64,000 bases of DNA from a bacterium YEK0313 (GTDB lineage Bacteria > Pseudomonadota > Alphaproteobacteria > Rhizobiales > Phreatobacteraceae): assembly GCA_000751295.2 (NCBI GenBank), contig CCMO02000001.1, forward strand, positions 1,475,501-1,539,500. The letters run 5' to 3'. The notes below the pieces were generated by a model. It searched no databases. It was not told where the DNA came from and saw only the letters and a program-made list of their open reading frames with translations. Shown in pieces: positions 55,598 to 64,000 of the stretch (the stretch's first letter is position 1; each line of letters opens with the position of its first letter). Both the position numbers and the translations under genes were made by a program.

Positions 55598-57004
55598 TCA
55601 CGCTCCCATCTCGCGCACGTCGACGATGCGGCCCGCGAGCGCCGCGGCCGCGGCCATGATCGGGCTCGCCAGATGCGTGCGGGCGCCCGGTCCCTGGCGC
55701 CCGACGAAGTTGCGGTTGGAGGTCGAGACGGCGCGCTTGCCCGGCGGCACCGTCTCGCCGTTGGCGGCCAGGCACATCGAGCAGCCGGGTTCGCGCCAGT
55801 CGAAGCCGGCCGCGCGGAAGATCGCATCGAGGCCCTCGGCCTCGGCGGCGCGCTTGACCTCCTCGGAGCCGGGAACGACCCAGGCCGCGACATGGGCCGG
55901 AACGCGGCCGCGCCCGCGGAGGACGCCGGCCGCCGCGCGCAGGTCCGACAGCCGGCCGTTGGTGCAGGATCCGATGAAGACCTGGTCGATCGGCAGTCCG
56001 TTGATCGGAGCGCCCGGCTGCAGACCCATATAGTCGAGGGCCGCACGCATGGCCTCGCGCCGGGCGCCCGCTGCCTCGCGCTCCGGATCGGGGATCGTGC
56101 CGGTCACCGGGACGACGTCCTGGGGGCTCGTGCCCCAGGTCACCTGCGGGGCGACCGTCGTGACATCGAGCGTGATCTCACGGTCGAAGACGGCGTCCGG
56201 ATCGCTCTTCAGCGTGCGCCAATGGGCGAGCGCCGCCTGCCAGTCGGCGCCTTCGGGCGCATGGGGGCGGCCCTCCAGATAGGCGAAGGTCGTCTCGTCG
56301 GGCGCGATGAAACCGATCTTCGCGCCGAACTCGACCGAGAGATTGCAGATGGTCATCCGCTCCTCGATGGTCATCGCCTCGACGACCGGGCCGGCATACT
56401 CGATCGCATGGCCCGCCCCGCCATCCGTCCCGATCGCGCCGATCAGCGCGAGGATGATGTCCTTGGCTTCGACACCGAAGCCGCGCCGGCCGGTCAGCAG
56501 GACCCGCATCGTCGCCGGGCGGCGCTGGACGAGGGTCTGCGTCGCCAGCACGTGGACGATCTCGGAGGAGCCGATGCCGAAGGCGAGCGCCCCGAGCGCG
56601 CCCTGCGTGCAGGTATGGCTGTCGCCGCAGACGATGGTCGCGCCGGGCAGCGTCAGCCCCGTCTCGGGGCCGATGACATGGACGATGCCATGCCGGCCGC
56701 CGCCGATCTCAAAATTGCGGAAGCCGTAGGTCGCCGCGGCGGCGCGCAGCGTCTCGATCAGCTTGCCGCCGCCGGCCAGCAGCGCGCCCGCGCGATCCGG
56801 GCGGGTCGACACCGCGTGATCCGCGGTGGCGAGCGTCAATTCGGGATTGCGCACCGTGCGGCCCTTGCTCGCGAGGTCATCGAAGCAGGGCGCGCAGAGA
56901 TCGTGAACGAAATGCCGGTCGATGTGCAGGAGGTCGTAGCCCTCGCCCAGCGGCTTGACGACATGCAGCTCCCACAGGCGCGCGAACAGGGTCTTTGCGC
57001 TCAT
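55598..57004 (-). CDS. 3-Isopropylmalate dehydratase large subunit-like (LeuC)
   Basis: A 468-residue aconitase-superfamily subunit. The [4Fe-4S] cysteines are visible in IGSCTNGR and CSMCLAANGE, and the CGDSHTCTQGALGAL segment and DHAVST are also typical. It lies 37 bp after the binding protein gene. Together with LeuD and LeuB it makes a complete isomerase-dehydrogenase set that sits in an uptake operon rather than with leucine biosynthesis genes. Confidence 0.93.
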   Translation of the reverse strand: MSAKTLFARLWELHVVKPLGEGYDLLHIDRHFVHDLCAPCFDDLASKGRTVRNPELTLATADHAVSTRPDRAGALLAGGGKLIETLRAAAATYGFRNFEIGGGRHGIVHVIGPETGLTLPGATIVCGDSHTCTQGALGALAFGIGSSEIVHVLATQTLVQRRPATMRVLLTGRRGFGVEAKDIILALIGAIGTDGGAGHAIEYAGPVVEAMTIEERMTICNLSVEFGAKIGFIAPDETTFAYLEGRPHAPEGADWQAALAHWRTLKSDPDAVFDREITLDVTTVAPQVTWGTSPQDVVPVTGTIPDPEREAAGARREAMRAALDYMGLQPGAPINGLPIDQVFIGSCTNGRLSDLRAAAGVLRGRGRVPAHVAAWVVPGSEEVKRAAEAEGLDAIFRAAGFDWREPGCSMCLAANGETVPPGKRAVSTSNRNFVGRQGPGARTHLASPIMAAAAALAGRIVDVREMGA

Positions 57005-57041
57005 GACGGGTATCCCGGATCGCGCGATCGACGGCGCCCGG

Positions 57042-58154
57042 TCACCGGACGGCCTCGACGAACCGGTTGTCGAAGACGCCCCTGGGATCGATGGCCGCCT
57101 TGGCCACGACAGCGTCCATGTCGGCGAGGAACCTGACGGCCGTTTCGGCCGCCGCGAGGTCCATCACCCCGGTCGGCGAATAGGTCGCCTTGTTGTTGCG
57201 GATGACCTCCGTATAGAGCGGCTTGTCGCCGAGCTGGTAGTCGGCGGGCATCAGCGCGACGATCTCGTCCGGCGTCGCCTTGGCGATCCAGTGCAGCGTT
57301 TTGACGAAGGCCGAGACCAGCGCCTGCATCGTCGCCGGATTGTCCTGGATCGCCTTCTGGCCGGCGAGCAGCACGGCCGCCGGATAGGGACCGCCATAGA
57401 CCTCCTGCGTGCCTTCGGGCGTCCGCGTGTCGAGCATGATCTCCACCTTGCGGTCGCGCGACAGCATGGTCACGACCGGCTCGACCTGCACGATCACGTC
57501 GACCCGCTTCTGGTCGATCGCCGCAACCACGCTGGCGCCGACCCCGACCCCGATGACCGAGACGGAATCCTTGGCGAAGCCGTTCTTCTCCAGGAGGTGG
57601 CTGAGCAGGAAATGCGTGCTCGAGCCCGGGCCGGTCACCCCGACCGGGCGGCCCCTGAGGTCGCCATAGCCCTTGATCTGGTCGGCAAGGTCCGCCCGCT
57701 TGGCGAGAACCAGCGCGGGATAGCGGCCGAGTTGGACGATCGACTTGATTCGCTGCCCCTTGGCCTGCAGGTGAACGGCATGGTCGAAATAGCCGACGGT
57801 CGCGTCGACGCTGCCGCCGACGAGGGCCTGGATCGCGCGCGAACCGCTGTTGAAGTCGTTGATCGCGACGGTCAGCCCCTGCTCCTGGAAATGGCCGAGC
57901 CGCTCGGCCGCGGTCAGGACCAGATAGTTGGGCGAGGACTTGCCGCCGACCGAGATGGTGACGGACGTCTTCTCGAGGGCCCGCGCGCGGCGCGGCGCTG
58001 CAAGGCTCAGCGCGGCCGCCGACAGGAGACCGAGGCCGAGGTCGCGCCGGCTGATCACCGTGCCCTGCGTGGCCGCCGCCGTCTCGGCGCGGCCGCCGTC
58101 GGGCGCGGGAACGAGCCCGGGCGAGCCGGCTCCTGGATGGCGCGATGTCGTCAT
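57042..58154 (-). CDS. ABC transporter substrate-binding protein, NitT/TauT family (SsuA/NMT1-like), Tat signal
   Basis: A 370-residue binding protein with a twin-arginine signal ISRRDLGLGLLSAAALSL after a long n-region. The mature part starts near ARALEK and has SVGGKSSPNYLVLTAAE, GSRAIQALVGGSVDATVGY and GPGSSTHFLLSHLLE. Family members bind sulfonates, nitrate, thiamine precursors or aromatic and dicarboxylic acids. Linked to leuCDB, its ligand may be a branched di- or tricarboxylic acid. Confidence 0.92.
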   Translation of the reverse strand: MTTSRHPGAGSPGLVPAPDGGRAETAAATQGTVISRRDLGLGLLSAAALSLAAPRRARALEKTSVTISVGGKSSPNYLVLTAAERLGHFQEQGLTVAINDFNSGSRAIQALVGGSVDATVGYFDHAVHLQAKGQRIKSIVQLGRYPALVLAKRADLADQIKGYGDLRGRPVGVTGPGSSTHFLLSHLLEKNGFAKDSVSVIGVGVGASVVAAIDQKRVDVIVQVEPVVTMLSRDRKVEIMLDTRTPEGTQEVYGGPYPAAVLLAGQKAIQDNPATMQALVSAFVKTLHWIAKATPDEIVALMPADYQLGDKPLYTEVIRNNKATYSPTGVMDLAAAETAVRFLADMDAVVAKAAIDPRGVFDNRFVEAVR

Positions 58155-58208
58155 GATTCCTCTCCCCTGTTGGTGCGGCCGGTCTGCGCCGGCCGGATTC
58201 CCATGCGC

Positions 58209-58994
58209 TCAGGCTTGCGACGAGGTTGCGTGGTTGGGGCTCCAGACCAGGACCTTGCGTTCGATCCGGGTCATCACGGCATCGAGGGTCAGCGCGAAGG
58301 CCGACAGCACGATGATGCCGGCAAAGACCGTGTTCACGTCGAACACGCTTTCCGCCTGCAGGATGAGATGGCCGACGCCGCGCGACGACCCGAGATATTC
58401 GCCGATCACCGCGCCGACGAAGGCAAGACCGATCGCATTGTGCAGGCTGGAGAACACCCAGCTCGCCGCCGACGGCAGATAGACATAGCGCAGCATGTGC
58501 TTCTTGGAGGCGCCGAGCATGCGGGCATTGGCGATCAGCGTCGGGCTGACCTCGCGCACGCCCTGATAGACGTTGAAGAAGACGACGAAGAGCACGAGCG
58601 TGACGCCCAGCGCCACCTTCGACCAGATGCCGAGGCCGAACCAGATCGCGAAGATCGGCGCGAAGATGACCCGCGGCATGGCGTTCGCCGCCTTGATATA
58701 GGGCTCGAAGAGGCGCGACCAGAACGGGCTCAGCGCCAGCCAGAGGCCGAGCACCATGCCGAGGACCGCGCCGATCACGAAGGCGAGCACCGTCTCGGCG
58801 AGCGTCACCAGGAGGTGGATGTAGATCTCCCCAGACGTGAACCAGCGGCCGATGACCCCGAAAATATGCGCCGGCTCGCCGAAGAAGAACGGCGAGATGA
58901 GGCCGCGGCTGCTGAGCACCTGCCAGAGCGCGAACAGCCCGCCGACGATGACGGCGTGGTAGAGGCCGAAATGCAGTCTTGTCTGGTTCTTCAT
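58209..58994 (-). CDS. ABC transporter permease, NitT/TauT family
   Basis: A 261-residue inner-membrane permease, start MKNQTRLHFGLYH. About six hydrophobic segments, including TLAETVLAFVIGAVLGMVLGL, and the EAA-like loop LIANARMLGASKKHMLRYVYLPSA are visible. It lies 17 bp after the ATPase gene and 54 bp before the binding protein gene. Confidence 0.93.
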   Translation of the reverse strand: MKNQTRLHFGLYHAVIVGGLFALWQVLSSRGLISPFFFGEPAHIFGVIGRWFTSGEIYIHLLVTLAETVLAFVIGAVLGMVLGLWLALSPFWSRLFEPYIKAANAMPRVIFAPIFAIWFGLGIWSKVALGVTLVLFVVFFNVYQGVREVSPTLIANARMLGASKKHMLRYVYLPSAASWVFSSLHNAIGLAFVGAVIGEYLGSSRGVGHLILQAESVFDVNTVFAGIIVLSAFALTLDAVMTRIERKVLVWSPNHATSSQA

Positions 58995-59011
58995 GTCCTG
59001 CCCCGACGCCG

Positions 59012-59875
59012 TCAGCGCTTCGACTGGGCGTAGCCCTTGAGCACTTCCGCGCGCAGGGCGTCCCAGATCATGGCGTGCTGGTCGGCAAAGGCGCGCGTAT
59101 GGCGGATTTCGGCGACGTCGCGCGGCCGTTCGAGATCGATCGGGAATTCGGCGATCGGGTGCGATCCCGGGCCGGCGGCCAAAAGGATCACGCGATCCGA
59201 CATCGAGATCGCCTCCTCCAGATCGTGGGTCACGAACATGATCGACTTGCGGTCCTCGGACCAGAGCGACAGAAGCTCGTTCTCCATCAGCGTCCGCGTC
59301 TGGATGTCGAGGGCGCTGAACGGCTCGTCCATCAGGATGATGCGCGGGTTCTTGATCAGCACCTGCGCCAGCGCGACCCGCTTGCGCATGCCGCCGGACA
59401 GCTGGTGCGGATAGCGGTGGCCATGGCCGCCGAGGCCGACGCGCTGCAGCCAGTCCTGCGCGCGCTCCTCGGCCTCGTCGGCGCCGACGCCATCGAAGAC
59501 GAGGCCGAGCTTGATATTGTCGATCGCATTGTTCCAGGGCATCAGCGACTCCGCCTGGAACAGGTAGCCGGCCCGCTCGTTGCGGCCGATCAGCGGCGCG
59601 CCGTAGATCTCGACCTCGCCGGAGACGGGAGCGGCCAGTCCGGCGGCAATGTTGAGCAGGGTCGACTTGCCGCAGCCGGTCGGGCCGACAATGGAGACGA
59701 ACTCGCCGTCGGCGATCGTCAGGTCGGTTTCGCTCAGCGCCTGGAAGGACTGGCCCGATTCGCTCCGAAAGCGCTGGGTGACCTGTCGAAAGGTGATGGC
59801 GGCCGGCCCGGCCGGGGCCTGCGGGAGCGTTCCGGACCATGCCGGCTTCGACGTTGCGGCGTCGGCTGAAGCCAA
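59012..59875 (-). CDS. ABC transporter ATP-binding protein, NitT/TauT family (TTG start)
   Basis: A 287-residue ATPase. The TTG at 59875 follows AGGGGGA at about 9 bp; no in-frame ATG lies near the start of the domain. Walker A is GPTGCGKST, the signature LSGGMRKRVALAQVL and Walker B IILMDEPFSALD. It is the first gene of the importer-leuCDB operon and is divergent from a methyltransferase gene. Confidence 0.92.
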   Translation of the reverse strand: MASADAATSKPAWSGTLPQAPAGPAAITFRQVTQRFRSESGQSFQALSETDLTIADGEFVSIVGPTGCGKSTLLNIAAGLAAPVSGEVEIYGAPLIGRNERAGYLFQAESLMPWNNAIDNIKLGLVFDGVGADEAEERAQDWLQRVGLGGHGHRYPHQLSGGMRKRVALAQVLIKNPRIILMDEPFSALDIQTRTLMENELLSLWSEDRKSIMFVTHDLEEAISMSDRVILLAAGPGSHPIAEFPIDLERPRDVAEIRHTRAFADQHAMIWDALRAEVLKGYAQSKR

Positions 59876-59899
59876 GATGACGTTCCCCCTGTTGCGATT

Positions 59900-59951
59900 T
59901 TGAGGAAAGCTAGCATCCGCACCATCGTTCCAAAAAGTGATCCTTCCTCAA
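59900..59951. repeat. 8-bp inverted repeat TTGAGGAA/TTCCTCAA upstream of the importer operon
   Basis: The arms at 59900-59907 and 59944-59951 are exact and lie 36 bp apart, 25-76 bp upstream of the ATPase start. The centres are 44 bp apart, about four helical turns. It could be a paired operator. Confidence 0.45.
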
Positions 59952-60136
59952 CAAGTCATCTCCATTCGAGATGGCTTGGACGGGCCGCCAAAGCCGGAGC
60001 GCGGGCACGCCATGACGGGGTCGGTTATCGGAGGACCTCTGCGGCGACACCAGGGACCTCTTGCAGTCCGGCGCGGGATGATGCCGATAGGGTTGGCGCG
60101 ATCGTCAGCGCACCGGGACCAGGCGAGGTGAGCGCG

Positions 60137-60916
60137 ATGGCCTTGAACTGCGCCGACTTCTATGACGCGGAGCTCGCCCGCCACAACGGGCACTTCCAGG
60201 CCGCCGCCGATGTCGGACGGACCGACCGGGTGCTGGATATCGGCTGCGGCGCCGGCCAGACGGCGCGGGAAGCTGCCCACCGCGCCGTGGACGGCCATGT
60301 GCTCGGCGTCGATACCGCAGCGGAGATGCTGGCGATCGCGCGCCAGCGCTGTGCCACGGACGGATTGCGCAATGTCGTGTTCGAAGAGGGCGACGCGCAG
60401 TCCCATGCCTTCCCCGCCGCCGGTTTCGACCTCTGCATCAGTCGGTTCGGCACCATGTTCTTCGCCGATCCGGCGGCAGCCTTCGCCAATATCCACCGGG
60501 CGATGCGGCCTGGCGGCCGCCTGGCATGGATGGTGTGGCAGGGCCAGGAGCGCAACGCCTGGTCCCTCGCCATCCGCGAGGCCCTGGGCCTGGACGCCGC
60601 CTCCACCAGGGCGCTGCCGGCCTTTTCGCTCGGCGATGCCGCCATCGCGACGGAGCTTCTGCGCGCGGCCGGCTTTGCCGCGATCGCCTTTGCCGAGGTG
60701 CGCGAGCCGGTCTTCTACGGGCCGGATGTCGACGCGGCTTTCGATGCCGTCGCCGGCTTCCAGTTCGTCAGGCAGGCGCTTGCCGACACGAAAGAGCCGC
60801 CCGGCGCGCTCGCCCGGCGGCTGCGCGACGTGCTGGAGGCGCATGCGACCGCCGAGGGCGTGCTCTTCGATTCGCGCGCCTGGATCATCACGGCGCGCCG
60901 CCCGCCCCTGCCATAG
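60137..60916 (+). CDS. Class I SAM-dependent methyltransferase
   Basis: A 259-residue methyltransferase with motif I LDIGCGAGQT, the acidic motif GVDTAAEM, motif II GDAQSHAFPA and the post-motif FDLCISRFGTMFF, which resembles UbiE/type 11 enzymes. GAGGTGA lies 6 bp before the ATG at 60137. It methylates an unknown small molecule. It is convergent with the esterase gene. Confidence 0.88.
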   Translation: MALNCADFYDAELARHNGHFQAAADVGRTDRVLDIGCGAGQTAREAAHRAVDGHVLGVDTAAEMLAIARQRCATDGLRNVVFEEGDAQSHAFPAAGFDLCISRFGTMFFADPAAAFANIHRAMRPGGRLAWMVWQGQERNAWSLAIREALGLDAASTRALPAFSLGDAAIATELLRAAGFAAIAFAEVREPVFYGPDVDAAFDAVAGFQFVRQALADTKEPPGALARRLRDVLEAHATAEGVLFDSRAWIITARRPPLP

Positions 60917-60959
60917 CGTTTTCAAGCGAAGTGGGCACCGGTTCGCGTGAAGAAAACGC
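60916..60959. repeat. Palindromic intergenic element common in Rhizobiales
   Basis: An outer inverted repeat GCGTTTTC/GAAAACGC (60916-60923, 60952-60959) encloses an inner GCGAA/TTCGC (60926-60930, 60942-60946). I recall this kind of element, with a GCACCGG-like centre, as repeated many times between genes of rhizobial chromosomes. It starts at the methyltransferase stop codon and may work as a bidirectional terminator. Confidence 0.7.
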
Positions 60960-60979
60960 GTCAAAAAGTTGGCTTGCCT

Positions 60980-61921
60980 TCAGCCGCCGCGCAGCATCTC
61001 GCCGAAACGGGTGGTGCTGCGCGCGATGAGCTCCTGGGCGGCGGGCGACCAGCGGCCCATGTCGAAGAAGCCGTGGATCATGCCGGGGCCGGCCATGTGT
61101 TCGACCTTGCCGCCCGCCGCGCGCAGGGCCTCGGCATAGGCCGCGCCAGAATCGCGCAAGGGATCGAATTCGGCGGTCACCACCAGGGCCGGCGGCAGCC
61201 CGGCGAGATTTTCGGCCCGCAGCGGCGCGAGGCGCGGATCCATGCCATTGCCGAAGCCGCCGGCATAATGATCGTAGAACCAGGCCATCGTGGCGGTTTC
61301 GAGCAGATAGCCTTTGCCGTTCGCCTCGACGCTCGGATAGACGGCCGCGGCATGGTCGACGGCGGGATAGATCAGGAACTGCGCCGCGAGCGGAATGCCC
61401 GCATCGCGCAGCTGCTGCGCCACGACGGCCGAGAAATTGCCGCCGGCGCTGTCTCCGGCAACCCCGACACGGTCGCTGCCGCCGAGCTGCGCGGCATGGG
61501 CGACCACCCAGCGGGTCGCCGCCACCGCGTCCTCTATTCCCGCAGGAAAGGGATGTTCGGGCGCCAGGCGGTAGTCGACCGAGACCACCACCGCCCGCGC
61601 ACCGCGGCAGATGTCGCGGCACATGTTGTCGTGAGTGTCGAGATCGCCGATGACGAAACCGCCGCCGTGGAAGAAGGCGACGGTCGGCAACGGGCCTTCG
61701 CCCTCCGGCCGGTAGATGCGCGCCTTCAACGGGCCGGCCGCGCCATCGACGCTGGCATCCTCGACGCTTGCGACCGGCACGACCTCGTCGGGCTTGAGCG
61801 TGCCGGTCGTCAGCGCCCGATAGGAGGCGCGCCCGTCCGCGGGTGAACCCTCGGACATGGGTTTGGCTTCGGGGACCGCCAGCATGGCAAGGACATTGGC
61901 AAGATGGGCGTCGAGCGCCAT
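60980..61921 (-). CDS. Alpha/beta hydrolase, hormone-sensitive lipase family (esterase)
   Basis: A 313-residue esterase with HGGGFVIG (oxyanion hole), GDSAGG (catalytic Ser), EFDPLRDSG (catalytic Asp) and MIHGFFDM (His). No signal peptide is seen. It lies 65 bp after the monooxygenase gene on the same strand; in ketone breakdown a Baeyer-Villiger enzyme makes an ester that such a hydrolase cleaves. Confidence 0.93.
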   Translation of the reverse strand: MALDAHLANVLAMLAVPEAKPMSEGSPADGRASYRALTTGTLKPDEVVPVASVEDASVDGAAGPLKARIYRPEGEGPLPTVAFFHGGGFVIGDLDTHDNMCRDICRGARAVVVSVDYRLAPEHPFPAGIEDAVAATRWVVAHAAQLGGSDRVGVAGDSAGGNFSAVVAQQLRDAGIPLAAQFLIYPAVDHAAAVYPSVEANGKGYLLETATMAWFYDHYAGGFGNGMDPRLAPLRAENLAGLPPALVVTAEFDPLRDSGAAYAEALRAAGGKVEHMAGPGMIHGFFDMGRWSPAAQELIARSTTRFGEMLRGG

Positions 61922-61986
61922 GGCTATATCTCCCTGGGCTTTGCGTTTTCGCTGGAGGTGACCGCCCGGCGGGCTGCGGCCGACCC

Positions 61987-63513
61987 TCAGCGATAGGTCA
62001 GCGCGGCCTCGTCGGGCTGCACGGCCGGCAGCGCGGCGGCCTCCTCGGCATATTCGAGGAGGTGCTTCCAGGGCGCGCGGTCACCTTGCCGGAACAGGCG
62101 GTCCTGGGCGCGCATCACATAGCCGGCGTTGAAATTGTCCGGATCCATCCAGGGCAGGCGCGGCATGCCGGCATCGGCCGCGGTGAGCCGCGGCTCGACC
62201 ACCGTGCGGCCCTCCCGTCGCATATGGTCGATGACGCGGCACATGAGGCCGCTGATCAGGTCCGCCCGCAGCGTCCAGCTCGAGCGGAAATAGCCCATGA
62301 CATAGGCCATGTTCGGCACGCCCTCGATCATCACGCCGCGCCAGGTGACGCGCTGGGTGAAATCGACCGCCGCGCCGTCGACGCTGAACGGCACGCCGCC
62401 GAAGAGCTGCATGGTGAAGCCGGTGGCGGTGACAATGATGTCGGCGCCGAGATGTCCGCCGCTGCCGAGCTGGATGCCTGTCGTGTCGAACCGTTCGATC
62501 GTATCGGTCACGACCGAGGCCTTGCCCGAGCGGATGGCGGCATAGAGATCGCCGTCGGGCGTGATCGCGATGCGCTGCTGCCAGGGCCGGTAGGCCGGGT
62601 TGAAATGCCGGTCGATGTCGAAACCCTCGGGCAGGCGGGCGCGCGCCTGGTCGATGAACAGGGCCCTGAGGTCGTCGGGCTGCTCGAAGGACATGCGGAT
62701 GATTTCGGCGCCCCGGGCGATGTGGGCGCGCCGCATGATCTCGTGCATCCAGTCGTCAGGCAGGTTCAGCGCCCGCAGCGGTTCCTCCAGCGGGTGGGCG
62801 CGCGGGTCGGCCGAAAAGAAGGTCGGCGAGCGCTGCAGCATGGTGATGTGCTGGGCCTTGTCCGCAAGGGCCGGGATCAGGGTTGCGGCGGTTGCGCCGG
62901 AACCGATGACGACCACGCGCTTGCCCGCGCAGTCGAGGTCCTCCGGCCAGTGCTGGGGGTGGACCACCTGTCCCGCGAAATCCTCCATGCCGCGCCATTG
63001 CGGCGTGTAGCCCTTGCCGTGGTCGTAATAGCCCGCGCACATCCAGAGGAAGCGCGTGGTGACCGTCAGCCTCTCCCCGCTATCCGTGCGCGTCACCGTC
63101 AGCGTCCAGCGCTGGTCCTGCGAGGACCAGTCCGCCGCGGTCAGCCTGTGCCGGTAGCGGATATGCGGCGCGAGATCGTTCTCGGCGATCACCTCGTCGA
63201 GATAGGCGCGGATCTCGTCGGCGGTCGCGATCGACCGGCCGCGCCAGGGCTTGAAGCTGTAGCCGTAGGTATAGAGGTCGCTGTCGGAGCGCGCGCCGGG
63301 ATAGCGGTGCGTCCACCACGTGCCGCCGAAGCCGGCCATCGCCTCGACGATGGCGAATGTCGCCTCCGGAAAGCGCCTGCGCAAATTGCAGGCCGCTCCG
63401 ATGCCGGAAATGCCGGCGCCGATGATGAGGAAGTCGAAATCCGCGCGATCCAGGGCCGGAGCAGCCGCGCAGCCGGCTGCCGGGTCCGAGAGAGTGTCCG
63501 AGGGAGTGCTCAT
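61987..63513 (-). CDS. Flavin-containing monooxygenase, Baeyer-Villiger type
   Basis: A 508-residue FAD/NADPH oxygenase. It has the FAD-binding GAGISGIGAACNL, the BVMO fingerprint FxGxxxHxxxWP as FAGQVVHPQHWP and the NADPH-binding GSGATAATL. It starts MSTPSDTLSD and is followed by the esterase gene, so the pair likely turns a ketone into an ester and then an alcohol and acid. It is divergent from an AraC regulator. Confidence 0.93.
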   Translation of the reverse strand: MSTPSDTLSDPAAGCAAAPALDRADFDFLIIGAGISGIGAACNLRRRFPEATFAIVEAMAGFGGTWWTHRYPGARSDSDLYTYGYSFKPWRGRSIATADEIRAYLDEVIAENDLAPHIRYRHRLTAADWSSQDQRWTLTVTRTDSGERLTVTTRFLWMCAGYYDHGKGYTPQWRGMEDFAGQVVHPQHWPEDLDCAGKRVVVIGSGATAATLIPALADKAQHITMLQRSPTFFSADPRAHPLEEPLRALNLPDDWMHEIMRRAHIARGAEIIRMSFEQPDDLRALFIDQARARLPEGFDIDRHFNPAYRPWQQRIAITPDGDLYAAIRSGKASVVTDTIERFDTTGIQLGSGGHLGADIIVTATGFTMQLFGGVPFSVDGAAVDFTQRVTWRGVMIEGVPNMAYVMGYFRSSWTLRADLISGLMCRVIDHMRREGRTVVEPRLTAADAGMPRLPWMDPDNFNAGYVMRAQDRLFRQGDRAPWKHLLEYAEEAAALPAVQPDEAALTYR

Positions 63514-63609
63514 GAGACCTGTCTCCTCCTGATTTTGGGGCAGGCGAGCCCGGCTGAAAGGATAGGTTCAATGCGCCGGCGGATCTTGCTTTCATGTGAC
63601 AGGGTTTTG

Positions 63610-64000
63610 ATGTCGCGCGACAGCAGGTGCCCGATGCAAGGCGATCCGAAGCATCTGAACATCGTCCGGGCCGCGGCCCTCGCCGGTTTCGGCGACCTCG
63701 TCAGCGGCCTTGGCGGCGATCCCACCACCATCCTCAGGTCCTGCGCGCTGGACCCCGCCGCCCTCACCGATCCCGACCGCTACATTTCCTACCGCAATGT
63801 GACCAGGGCGATCGACATGGCGGCGCGCAGCCTCGGCACGGCCGATTTCGGCCTGCGCCTCTGCGCCCTTCAGGACATCCATTCGCTGGGCCTGCTGGCC
63901 CTCGTCATGCAGTCCGCGTCCAGCGTCCGCGAAGCCATGATGCTGGGCGCGCGTTATGTCTATTTCCACAATTCGGCGCTCGGCTACCGCAGCTTCATGG
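63610..64000 (+). CDS. AraC family regulator, N-terminal part, cut by window edge
   Basis: The 130 visible residues belong to the arabinose-binding-like ligand domain of AraC regulators (the OruR/GlxA-like type): VRAAALAGFGDLVSGLGGDP, TRAIDMAARSLGTADFGLRL and SLGLLALVMQSASSVREAM. The DNA-binding domain lies beyond the edge. The ATG at 63634 is an alternative start. It is divergent from the monooxygenase gene and probably activates it. Confidence 0.85.
   Translation, partial: MSRDSRCPMQGDPKHLNIVRAAALAGFGDLVSGLGGDPTTILRSCALDPAALTDPDRYISYRNVTRAIDMAARSLGTADFGLRLCALQDIHSLGLLALVMQSASSVREAMMLGARYVYFHNSALGYRSFM

Overview
The window is about 68-70% GC by eye, densely packed with genes, and reads as chromosome of a free-living alphaproteobacterium, most likely Rhizobiales. 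Supports for this are the GC-rich third codon positions, the many ABC importers with catabolic enzymes, DUF1236 and DUF6489 family proteins, AapJ- and SoxR-type genes, and a palindromic repeat at 60916-60959 of a kind I recall as common between genes in Rhizobiales. I saw no rRNA, tRNA, CRISPR array, transposase or phage gene.

Layout. (1) 1-10550: a branched acyl-CoA catabolic cluster resembling Atu/Liu (acyclic terpene or leucine/isovalerate) clusters. A TetR gene leads a minus-strand operon for a biotin-dependent acyl-CoA carboxylase (BC, BCCP, CT) followed by a LivG-like ATPase. Opposite it lie an acyl-CoA dehydrogenase, two enoyl-CoA hydratases, an AtuA/DUF1446 protein and a DECR-like SDR. 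A 13-bp palindrome, TGAATATYATTCA, sits in both divergent promoter regions. (2) 10671-13447: a solitary amino-acid binding protein, an L,D-transpeptidase, a lipoprotein and a DUF6489 protein. (3) 13567-28771: the most interesting locus. It holds an eight-gene minus-strand operon (fused E1, degenerate E2, HDAC-like deacetylase, RidA, amidase, AroE-like protein, class IV aminotransferase, SDR), a VOC-GntR pair, and a four-gene oligopeptide/opine-type ABC importer. Both minus-strand operons have the same promoter architecture, with an AATGGATCCAAT palindrome next to a TTGACA box, and form an apparent GntR regulon. I do not recognise it as a described pathway. (4) 29143-37856: a PhyH dioxygenase, then a CzcAB-like metal efflux operon with its own two-component system and a DUF1236 protein. 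(5) 37981-44007: a LysR gene and a CoA-thioester degradation operon (ligase, hydratase, thiolase, acyl-CoA dehydrogenase). (6) 44100-52694: an EamA exporter divergent from SoxR, an alpha/beta hydrolase divergent from a TetR regulator, a CoA-transferase, and a quinone reductase divergent from a LysR regulator. (7) 52802-59875: a LysR gene convergent with a NitT/TauT importer joined to a leuCDB-like set. (8) 60137-64000: a methyltransferase, an esterase, a Baeyer-Villiger-type monooxygenase and a partial AraC regulator.

The general theme is uptake and breakdown of small organic acids, amides and branched or cyclic compounds, each module carrying its own local regulator. Several modules show readable operator palindromes. 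Functions come from motifs and context alone, so substrates are inferred.
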